Shown piece after piece: positions 45,618-52,590 of a stretch of 64,000 nucleotides of DNA. Below the pieces are notes generated by a model. The model searched no databases. It was not told the DNA's origin and worked only from the letters and a program-made list of their open reading frames with translations. Position 1 is the first letter of the stretch, and each line of letters starts with the position of its first letter. The DNA comes from Leucobacter sp. cx-42. Its GTDB lineage: Bacteria > Actinomycetota > Actinomycetes > Actinomycetales > Microbacteriaceae. The DNA lies in NCBI RefSeq assembly GCF_014529985.1, contig NZ_JACVMU010000001.1, positions 496,001-560,000 on the forward strand. The letters run 5' to 3'. A program made the translations under genes and the position numbers.

Positions 45618-46319
45618 ATGACCGCTCGTATTGGCGTCGTTACTTTCCCCGGCTCGCTTGATGACCGCGACGCACAGCGCGCGGTTCGCGTTGCCGGCGC
45701 AGAGGTTGTGCCCCTGTGGCACGCCGATCACGACCTGAAGAACGTTGATGCCATCGTTCTTCCCGGTGGCTTCAGCTACGGCGACTACCTGCGCGCAGGT
45801 GCGATCGCTGCGGTTTCGCCGATCATGACCGACATCATCGATGCTGCGAACAAGGGCATGCCCGTTCTCGGTATCTGCAACGGTTTCCAGGTGCTCGTTG
45901 AGTCGCACCTGCTCCCCGGCGGCCTGATCCGTAACGCACACCAGCAGTTCATCCGCCGCGACCAGCGCATCGTCGTTGAGAACGCGTCGACCGCGTGGAC
46001 CAACGAGTACACGCAGGGCGAGACCATCACGATCCCGCTCAAGAACGCTGACGGTGGCTACATTGCCAACGAAGAGACCCGCAAGCAGCTCGAGGGCGAT
46101 GGTCTCATCGCTTTCCGCTACGCAGAGATCAACCCCAACGGTTCGATCGATGACATTGCAGGCATCACCAACGCTCGCGGCAACGTGGTCGGCCTCATGC
46201 CGCACCCCGAGCACGCGATCGAGGCTGGCTTCGGTCCTGACATGCCCGACGCAATGCGTTCGGGTGAAGACGGCATCCGCTTCTTCACGAGCGTTCTGCG
46301 CTCGCTCGCTCAGATCTAA
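45618..46319 (+). CDS. purQ: FGAM synthase subunit PurQ
   Basis: Glutaminase subunit. ATG two bases after purS. Class I amidotransferase triad: Cys87 in VLGICNGFQVL and His/Glu in GLMPHPEHAIEA near residues 194-202. 233 residues, usual length for the PurSQL type. Delivers ammonia to PurL through the PurS bridge; purL is 2.1 kb away, separated by two genes on the other strand. Confidence 0.96.
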   Translation: MTARIGVVTFPGSLDDRDAQRAVRVAGAEVVPLWHADHDLKNVDAIVLPGGFSYGDYLRAGAIAAVSPIMTDIIDAANKGMPVLGICNGFQVLVESHLLPGGLIRNAHQQFIRRDQRIVVENASTAWTNEYTQGETITIPLKNADGGYIANEETRKQLEGDGLIAFRYAEINPNGSIDDIAGITNARGNVVGLMPHPEHAIEAGFGPDMPDAMRSGEDGIRFFTSVLRSLAQI

Positions 46320-46353
46320 GATCTTGCGTTAGCCGGGCTTGCTCGGTTACTTA

Positions 46354-46400
46354 CCTCGGCCCGTTAGTCCTCTTCGGAGGGCTAGCGGGCCGAGGTTTTT
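46354..46400 (+). terminator. purQ terminator
   Basis: 14-bp outer stem CCTCGGCCCGTTAG / CTAGCGGGCCGAGG (one wobble) around a smaller inner hairpin, followed by five T. 35 bases after the stop. Confidence 0.88.
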
Positions 46401-46421
46401 GTTGCCTGACAGCCCGAGGCA

Positions 46422-46510
46422 GCCCTTCGAGAAGCGGTGCTTCTGCCGAGATGGACCGTTTCTCCGTGTAGAAAGTGGGTGTTTCGGGAGAATCGGGCAT
46501 TTTCGCGGGG
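46422..46510 (+). repeat. Palindromic intergenic element, copy C
   Basis: Aligns gap-free with copy B over about 56 bases (GTTTC-N8-TAGAAA, then GTTTCGGG and ending TTCGCGGGGT). The left arm is more diverged than in copies A and B. Confidence 0.55.
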
Positions 46511-46552
46511 TTGGGCACGTCCCAGGTCGGGCGGCCACGAAGCGAGCGACTG

Positions 46553-47056
46553 TTACACGTTGAACCCGTAGGAGATCACGAAGCGCTGCTCGCCCTGCTC
46601 AAAGATTTCGAAGTCCCGCTCAGGGATGCGGTGGTACCCAAGACGCTCGTAGAGTCGCTGAGCGCCAGGCATGTGCGAGCCGGTGTGGAGCACAATGCGG
46701 CGCAGACCGCGCTCGCGCGCAACGTCTGCGCAGTACGCGAGGATGTGTCGCGCAACCCCACGCCCACGTGCAGCGTGCGCAACACCGAGCAGGCGAATAT
46801 CCAGCTCATCGGCTGCGGTGTCGTCCTGCAGACGTTCACCAGGGAACGGGAGGGTGATGGTGCCGAGCAGCTCACCCGAGGCACGATCGACCGCAACCAT
46901 CACCGCGGAGGTCTCGTCACGCTCACCGGTTCGTTGCATCTGTGAAAGATATCCCTCGGGCAGATCGTAGTCCTGCTCGTTCGCCTCGCGCAGGAATCGA
47001 CCTACGGGCTCATATTCTTCGGCAGCAATACGGCGGATCAGGGGAGCTTCATTCAC
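46553..47056 (-). CDS. GNAT-family N-acetyltransferase
   Basis: 167 residues, single GNAT domain: acetyl-CoA motif VAHAARGRGVARHILAYCADVARERG near 95-120, then LHTGSHMPGAQRLYERLGYHRIPE. The target cannot be predicted. GTG start with TAGAAT 6 bases upstream (leaderless). Confidence 0.85.
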   Translation of the reverse strand: MNEAPLIRRIAAEEYEPVGRFLREANEQDYDLPEGYLSQMQRTGERDETSAVMVAVDRASGELLGTITLPFPGERLQDDTAADELDIRLLGVAHAARGRGVARHILAYCADVARERGLRRIVLHTGSHMPGAQRLYERLGYHRIPERDFEIFEQGEQRFVISYGFNV

Positions 47057-47062
47057 GTGAGG

Positions 47063-47068
47063 ATTCTA
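47063..47068 (-). promoter_or_regulatory. -10 box of leaderless GNAT gene
   Basis: TAGAAT on the minus strand, 6 bases before the GTG start; the best match to consensus in the window. Confidence 0.65.
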
Positions 47069-47080
47069 CGCGAAATAGAT

Positions 47081-47127
47081 CAGCGCCCTGTGTGGAGCCT
47101 CGAAATGAAGCTACACACAGGGCGCTG
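47081..47127 (-). terminator. Terminator of membrane gene 47202-48293
   Basis: 14-bp perfect arms CAGCGCCCTGTGTG / CACACAGGGCGCTG with an additional short inner pairing. Confidence 0.75.
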
Positions 47128-47201
47128 ATTGGAATCGTCGGCTGGGATCAGACGGGCCGGATGACCTGACGGCGCGGATCCTAGCGACAGCAACTCATTG
47201 G

Positions 47202-48293
47202 CTAGTGCTTACGCTGCTGAGCCGAGAAGTCAGGCTGACCGTCGGGGCCAATCGGCAGCGGGCTGCCATCTGCATAGCGCGGCCAGGGCAGCAGGCCATC
47301 TGGCGCAGACGCCTGGCGTTCGACCTCAAGTTCGATAGCAACAGCTGCAACGTGAGCGGTCGGGGCAACCGGTTCCGATTCAACCGCTGGCGTCGTTGGC
47401 GCTGCGAAGCTGGGCGCTGCGGGTGCCGCAGGAGCAGCTGGCTGGACAGGAACCGCAGGCAGCACGGGTGCGCCTGGGATCACCTGCGCGACGGGCACGG
47501 CGGGAACACCTGGAATGCCAGCCTGCTGTGCCTGAGCCGCGCGGTATGCAGCTGCCTGCTGCTGCGCGAAGTGCTGCGCCTCGAACGCCTGCTGACGGCG
47601 ACGTGCACGCTCATCCGAGCTGTACGCCCAGCGAAGCAGCAGCGTCACAGACAGGCCGAGAGCGGTGAGGATGAGAATCGAGACTGCGATCCGCCAGTAC
47701 AGATCGGGAATCGAAAGGCCGAAAGCTTCGACGCCGAGCGGAGCAGTGAACATGATGCCCGAGAGCACTGCGAGCGCACTCGAGATGAATGCAAAGCGAA
47801 GGACGGTTTCGCCTGCGCGATCCGCCACGGTCATCAGCACCTCGCTCAGGATGAGCACCAGGCGGACGACGAAGATGACGATCAACGACTTCCAGAAGAA
47901 CTCCATGAGCAGGAGCGAGTGGTTCGGCGTCATCCAGATCACAGCGAGCAAAATCGCGAGAATGTATGAGTTTGCGATGAGCGCCACGGGTGCATACCAC
48001 TCGGCAACTCGGTGACGTGACGTGTCAACCGCGGTGAATACCGAGAAGATGACGAACAGCAAGAACGTCGCAAACACGCGCTCGAACTTGGCATCGATCT
48101 GGTCAACAAACAGCATGACGATCGCCAACAGAGTGATGACGATAAGCATTCCGATGCTTACCTTCAAGAAACCAGACAGCTTGCGCGGCTCGGTTTCCGA
48201 CTTTGCACGCGTGCGGCGCTGCGGGCTCGCCGGTGCGGGAGACTGCTGCTGGCTCACCGTCTCTGACGGCTGCGGAGTGTTCGTATCGGTCAT
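47202..48293 (-). CDS. Multi-TM protein with Ala/Pro/Gln tail
   Basis: 363 residues. A polar N-terminus (about 40), then five to six membrane helices between about 42 and 230 (e.g. [55 protein letters not shown]), and a cytoplasmic Ala/Gln/Pro-rich region of about 130. No recognised family. ATG at 48293 chosen as the last plausible start before the charged head; GGAG lies just upstream. Function unknown. Confidence 0.72.
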   Translation of the reverse strand: MTDTNTPQPSETVSQQQSPAPASPQRRTRAKSETEPRKLSGFLKVSIGMLIVITLLAIVMLFVDQIDAKFERVFATFLLFVIFSVFTAVDTSRHRVAEWYAPVALIANSYILAILLAVIWMTPNHSLLLMEFFWKSLIVIFVVRLVLILSEVLMTVADRAGETVLRFAFISSALAVLSGIMFTAPLGVEAFGLSIPDLYWRIAVSILILTALGLSVTLLLRWAYSSDERARRRQQAFEAQHFAQQQAAAYRAAQAQQAGIPGVPAVPVAQVIPGAPVLPAVPVQPAAPAAPAAPSFAAPTTPAVESEPVAPTAHVAAVAIELEVERQASAPDGLLPWPRYADGSPLPIGPDGQPDFSAQQRKH

Positions 48294-48475
48294 ATCTCCA
48301 GTCTTGCGTGGCCAGATGCAAAAAGCTACATATACGCAATTTTTCGCCGTTCTCAGGCGCGTCACAGCGCGAGTTTCACAGCGGGTCCACGGAACCTCTC
48401 AAGGCAGGTAGACTGGTCTATGGAGCTCTCTTTCGAGCCGCCCGATCCACATTCGACAAACGGAGCAATTCGAGC

Positions 48476-50797
48476 GTGACTGACCTTTCTGCCGTTCCCG
48501 GCCATCATCCTGACACCGTCGCAGATGCGATTGCCACCCCTGAGAAAGAGCAGCCTTACGCGGCGCTTGGCCTCAAGCCGGACGAGTACGAGATGATCCG
48601 TGAGATCCTCGGCCGCCGCCCAACTTCGGGCGAGCTCGCAATGTACTCCGTCATGTGGTCCGAGCACTGCTCGTACAAGTCGTCGAAGAAGTACCTTCGT
48701 CAGTTTGGCCAGAAGGTCAACGACAAGATGAAGGAAAACCTGCTCGTCGGCATGGGCGAAAACGCAGGCGTCGTCAACATTGGCGAGGGCTGGGCCGTCA
48801 CCTTCAAGGTGGAGAGCCACAACCACCCCTCGTACATCGAGCCCTTCCAGGGTGCTGCGACCGGCGTCGGCGGCATCATCCGTGACATCATCTCGATGGG
48901 CGCTCGCCCCGTTGCAGTCATGGACCAGCTTCGCTTCGGCGACATCGATGATCCCGACACCGCACGCGTTGTGCACGGCGTTGTCTCGGGTATCTCGTCT
49001 TACGCAAACTGCCTCGGCCTGCCGAACATCGGCGGCGAGACCGTCTTCGACAAGGTCTACCAGCAGAACCCCCTCGTGAACGCGATGGGCGTCGGCGTAC
49101 TTCGCCACGAAGACCTCCACACCGCAAACGCTTCGGGCCTCGGCAATAAGGTCGTACTCTTCGGTGCACGCACCGGTGGCGACGGCATCGGTGGCGCATC
49201 GATACTCGCTTCGGACAGCTTCGAAGAGGGCGGCCCCACCAAGCGTCCCGCAGTCCAGGTCGGCGACCCCTTCGCTGAGAAGGTACTCATCGAGTGCTGC
49301 CTCGAGATGTTCCAGGGTGAGCTCGTTGAGGGCATCCAGGACCTCGGTGCTGCAGGCATCTCGTGCGCAACCTCGGAGCTCGCAGCAAACGGCGACGGTG
49401 GCATGTTCATCGAGCTCGACAGCGTACTCCTGCGCGACCCCTCGCTCACCGCTGAGGAGATCCTCATGTCGGAGAGCCAGGAGCGCATGATGGCAATCGT
49501 CGCGCCCGAGAAGCTCGACGCGTTCCTCGCAGTCGCACAGAAGTGGGACGTTGAGACCAGCGTGCTCGGTGAAGTCACCGACACCAACCGACTCATCATC
49601 AACTGGCGCGGCGAAGAGATCGTGAACGTCGATCCCTCGACCGTTGCTGTCGACGGCCCGGTGTACGACCGCCCCGTCGCGTACCCCACCTGGATCGACG
49701 CGCTCCAGGCAGACACCGCTGCAACGCTCCCCCGCGCAGCAGACAACGATGCACTGCGCGAGCAGCTCATCGCAGTCGCAGCATCGCCGAACCAGGCTGA
49801 TGTTTCGTGGATCACGAACCAGTACGACTACTACGTTGGCGGCAACACCGCTCTCGCATTCCCCGATGGCGCTGGCATGATCCGCGTTGACGAGGAGTCG
49901 GGCCTCGGCGTCGCGTTCTCGACCGATGCAAACGGCCGTTACTGCCAGCTCGATCCCTTCGCAGGTGCACAGCTCGCACTCGCAGAGGCATACCGTAACG
50001 TCGCAACTTCGGGTGCAGTTCCTGCTGCAGTCACCGACTGCCTGAACATGGGCAGCCCGGAAGACCCCGAGGTCATGTGGCAGTTCTCGCAGGTCGTCGA
50101 AGGCCTCTCGGACGCTTGCCTCGAGCTCGAGGTTCCCGTCACCGGCGGTAACGTCTCAATGTACAACCAGACCGCTGGCAGCCCGATCCACCCGACCCCG
50201 GTCGTTGGCGTCATGGGCATCATCGACGACGTGGCACGCCGCGTTCCGTCGGGCTGGCAGGATCAGGGCGAGCACCTCTACCTCCTCGGCACCACCCGCA
50301 CCGAGCTCGACGGCTCGGCATGGGCTGGCACCATCCACGATCACCTCGGCGGCAAGCCCCCCGTTGTTGATCTCGGTGTAGAGCGTCGCCTTGCTGAGCT
50401 GTTGCACGCTGCATCGCAGGGTGGCATCCTCTCGGCTGCTGTTGACCTCTCGGAGGGTGGCCTCGCACAGGCACTCACCGACGGTGCACTCCGCTTCGGT
50501 GTTGGCGCTCGCGTCTGGATCGAAGAGATCATCGAGCGCGATGGCGTCGACGCAACCGCTGCACTCTTCTCGGAGTCGCAGGGCCGCGTGCTCGTCGCTG
50601 TCCCCCACGAGGAAGACGTCAAGTTCCGTGGCCTCTGCGCAGGTCGCGACTTCCCCGTGCTCCGCATCGGTGTCACCGACCTCGCAGGCGCAGACGCTGC
50701 CCTCGAGGTTCAGGACCGCTTCACGCTGCCGCTCGCTGAGCTCGGCGGCGCAGTTCGCGCAACGCTCCCCGAGCGTTTCGGCGCGACGATCGGCTAA
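48476..50797 (+). CDS. purL: FGAM synthase large subunit PurL
   Basis: Synthetase subunit of the fourth purine step. 773 residues, the small PurL form that works with PurS and PurQ. Catalytic His64 in [15 protein letters not shown]/Mg motif [10 protein letters not shown]-like (seen as [29 protein letters not shown]), [12 protein letters not shown] and the C-terminal repeat of the AIRS fold. GTG start with GGAG ten bases upstream. Confidence 0.96.
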   Translation: MTDLSAVPGHHPDTVADAIATPEKEQPYAALGLKPDEYEMIREILGRRPTSGELAMYSVMWSEHCSYKSSKKYLRQFGQKVNDKMKENLLVGMGENAGVVNIGEGWAVTFKVESHNHPSYIEPFQGAATGVGGIIRDIISMGARPVAVMDQLRFGDIDDPDTARVVHGVVSGISSYANCLGLPNIGGETVFDKVYQQNPLVNAMGVGVLRHEDLHTANASGLGNKVVLFGARTGGDGIGGASILASDSFEEGGPTKRPAVQVGDPFAEKVLIECCLEMFQGELVEGIQDLGAAGISCATSELAANGDGGMFIELDSVLLRDPSLTAEEILMSESQERMMAIVAPEKLDAFLAVAQKWDVETSVLGEVTDTNRLIINWRGEEIVNVDPSTVAVDGPVYDRPVAYPTWIDALQADTAATLPRAADNDALREQLIAVAASPNQADVSWITNQYDYYVGGNTALAFPDGAGMIRVDEESGLGVAFSTDANGRYCQLDPFAGAQLALAEAYRNVATSGAVPAAVTDCLNMGSPEDPEVMWQFSQVVEGLSDACLELEVPVTGGNVSMYNQTAGSPIHPTPVVGVMGIIDDVARRVPSGWQDQGEHLYLLGTTRTELDGSAWAGTIHDHLGGKPPVVDLGVERRLAELLHAASQGGILSAAVDLSEGGLAQALTDGALRFGVGARVWIEEIIERDGVDATAALFSESQGRVLVAVPHEEDVKFRGLCAGRDFPVLRIGVTDLAGADAALEVQDRFTLPLAELGGAVRATLPERFGATIG

Positions 50798-50837
50798 TTA
50801 CTGATGACCAGCTAGCTCGCTAGCCGGCGCATTGCGG

Positions 50838-50880
50838 CGAGGCCCCTGCTCATTTCGGTGAGTGGGGGCCTCGTTGTTTT
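50838..50880 (+). terminator. purL terminator
   Basis: CGAGGCCCC / GGGGCCTCG outer stem with partial inner pairing, followed by TTGTTTTTGTT. Confidence 0.85.
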
Positions 50881-50921
50881 TGTTGGCGGATCGCTGCTGC
50901 GCGGTCCGTGCTCCGCCCCAA

Positions 50922-51009
50922 CCCCGCGAAAAGGATAGTTTCCCTCGAAAACAGGGGTTTCAGCGCGTAGAAACTACCGGTTTCGGGGGAAAAGGGATGC
51001 TTCGCGGGG
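50922..51009 (+). repeat. Palindromic intergenic element, copy B
   Basis: Imperfect palindrome with CCCCGCGAA at both ends (inverted) and TTTCCCTCGAAA/TTTCGGGGGAAA inside, plus a central GTTTC-N8-GAAAC dyad. Homologous to copies A and C. Confidence 0.65.
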
Positions 51010-51029
51010 TTTGCGGGGCACGAGAGCGC

Positions 51030-51428
51030 CTATTGCCCCGATTCTTTCGCTTTCATACGGCGAAGCCTGTGTTCAAGCTTTACGCGCCTTGGGTGGAGCC
51101 TCGCGAATGACATGAGGTACTTTGCAGTCACCCTGCCTACTTCTACGAGGTCAGGCAGGTTTTGTGCGGTCAGTTCATCATTAATGGTCTTGGCATCTTC
51201 GCCCTCTAAGCCGTCAATGATCTCTCTAGCCGCGACAATTTCGGTGCGGTTATACGGGTGGTTTTGCAATTCAGCCAGAGCCGCGTCAAGCTCGGCTTGA
51301 ATTCTTTGCTGGCGGTCGCGATGTCTTGAAGCCATGTGGATCAGCCTTCCGGGGCAGTCGGTGCAGGTTGCTTTCCAAACTCCCACTGTGCTGCAGGCGC
51401 CACAAGGGCTTGCGGCAATGTGCTTCAC
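51030..51428 (-). CDS. Small Cys-rich protein, unknown
   Basis: 132 residues from a GTG at 51428. The start has two Cys pairs (CGAC and CTDC, 12 residues apart) like a zinc ribbon, the rest is helical and charged (RQQRIQAELDAALAELQNHPYNRTEIVAAREIIDGLEGEDAKTINDELTAQNL). The frame is open for 22 further codons upstream and these add three more Cys (CEAGCGYC) but offer no ATG/GTG/TTG, so the true start is unclear. GC is lower than neighbours. No family recognised. Confidence 0.55.
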   Translation of the reverse strand: MKHIAASPCGACSTVGVWKATCTDCPGRLIHMASRHRDRQQRIQAELDAALAELQNHPYNRTEIVAAREIIDGLEGEDAKTINDELTAQNLPDLVEVGRVTAKYLMSFARLHPRRVKLEHRLRRMKAKESGQ

Positions 51429-51476
51429 CGCTGATGCGTGTTGGCAGTAGCCGCAGCCTGCCTCGCACCGGCCGCT

Positions 51477-51505
51477 CTGCCAAATCCTTCGAAATCAGGT
51501 ACAGT
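51477..51505 (+). promoter_or_regulatory. Promoter of guanidinium exporter
   Basis: CTGCCA (51477-51482) and TACAGT (51500-51505) with a 17-base spacer, upstream of the riboswitch. Confidence 0.5.
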
Positions 51506-51526
51506 GAAAGAAGGTTCTGATCCGAA

Positions 51527-51571
51527 CCACGGGACGACGGTCAAGTACCCCGACAGCGACAAGACTTGCCA
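51527..51571 (+). ncRNA. Guanidine-III riboswitch (ykkC-III)
   Basis: The segment follows the ykkC-III pattern: GGACGA, then a short helix strand GGTCAAG, the conserved GTACCC, then CAG and ACAAGAC followed by the returning strand CTTGCC. It ends two bases before an AGGAGG Shine-Dalgarno of an SMR exporter gene, the classical context. Binding of guanidinium to the pseudoknot is expected to expose the ribosome binding site and turn translation on. Confidence 0.85.
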
Positions 51572-51583
51572 CAGGAGGTAAGC

Positions 51584-51934
51584 GTGCTCGCTTGGATCAT
51601 TCTCATCATTTCTGGCGCCTTCGAGGCCGTCTGGGCTACCGCTCTCGGCAAGTCCGAGGGCTTTACGAAGCTCTGGCCGTCGGTTGTCTTCGGCGTCGCT
51701 GTGGTCATCAGCATGGGCGGTCTTGCCTTTGCGCTGCGTGAGATTCCGACCGGTACCGGCTATGCGGTATGGGTCGCTATTGGCGCATCGCTGACGGTAA
51801 TTTACGGCATGATCACCGGTGCTGAGCAGGCAAGCCTGCTCAAGATTCTGCTGCTGCTCGGCATCGTGGCGTGCGTGATCGGTCTGAAGCTCGTGAGCGA
51901 TCACGAGTCGGCCGCAGCGCTGCCGATGGTCTAA
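51584..51934 (+). CDS. sugE: SMR-family guanidinium exporter (SugE/Gdx)
   Basis: 116 residues, four membrane helices. The essential Glu of SMR transporters is in SGAFEAVWATALGKSEGFTKLWPS, and the GKSEGFT-P motif marks the SugE/Gdx branch rather than the drug-exporting QacE branch. Exports guanidinium in exchange for protons as a dual-topology dimer. GTG start with AGGAGG five bases upstream; controlled by the riboswitch in front. Ends overlapping the convergent tmk by three bases. Confidence 0.93.
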   Translation: MLAWIILIISGAFEAVWATALGKSEGFTKLWPSVVFGVAVVISMGGLAFALREIPTGTGYAVWVAIGASLTVIYGMITGAEQASLLKILLLLGIVACVIGLKLVSDHESAAALPMV

Positions 51935-52578
51935 TTGCCGCTGACTGAGTCGTCGAGCAAACTCGCGACGCGGGCGCGGATCTCCTGCTGCAATTCCTCA
52001 ATCGACCGTGATGCGTCGAGCTTGAGGAAGCGGCTGGGATCCGCGTCTGCCTGCGCACGGAAGGCAGCGCGCACGGCCTCGTGGAACTCGATGGCTTCGG
52101 CCTCGAGGCGATCCGCCGCTCCCCCGCGCTCACGGCGGCGCTCAGCCGCAGTCTCAGCGTCGATGTCGAGAAGTACGGTCAGCTCGGGCCACAGCCCGAC
52201 GGCTGCCCACTCGCTGATGCGGCGGACGTCTTCGACGTCGAGCACGCGGCCAGCGCCCTGGTACGCGAGCGAGGAATCGATGTAGCGATCCTGCACGACG
52301 GCAGCCCCACGGGCAATGGCAGGCCGGACAACCTGGGCGACGTGCTGTGCGCGATCCGCCGCATAGAGCAACGCCTCAGCGCGCGGATCGATCTCACCAA
52401 TCTCGTCCCCACCGTGCAGGAGGAGACGGCGTACCTCGGCGCCGAGCGGCGTCGCGCCCGGCTCGAAGGTGCGCACGACCTCCTGGCCGCGCTCGGTGAG
52501 CCACTCCTCGAGGAGGCGAACCTGCGTGGTCTTACCCGCGCCGTCGCCGCCCTCGAAGGTGATGAATACTCCGCGCAC
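51931..52578 (-). CDS. tmk: Thymidylate kinase
   Basis: Phosphorylates dTMP to dTDP. P-loop FEGGDGAGKTTQ at 8-19, the DRY motif VVQDRYIDSSLAYQG, and lid region RRRERGGAADRLE. 215 residues. GTG start. It follows topA by 12 bases on the same strand, an order common in actinobacteria. Confidence 0.95.
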   Translation of the reverse strand: MRGVFITFEGGDGAGKTTQVRLLEEWLTERGQEVVRTFEPGATPLGAEVRRLLLHGGDEIGEIDPRAEALLYAADRAQHVAQVVRPAIARGAAVVQDRYIDSSLAYQGAGRVLDVEDVRRISEWAAVGLWPELTVLLDIDAETAAERRRERGGAADRLEAEAIEFHEAVRAAFRAQADADPSRFLKLDASRSIEELQQEIRARVASLLDDSVSGN

Positions 52579-52590
52579 TCTGCCGGTGCC

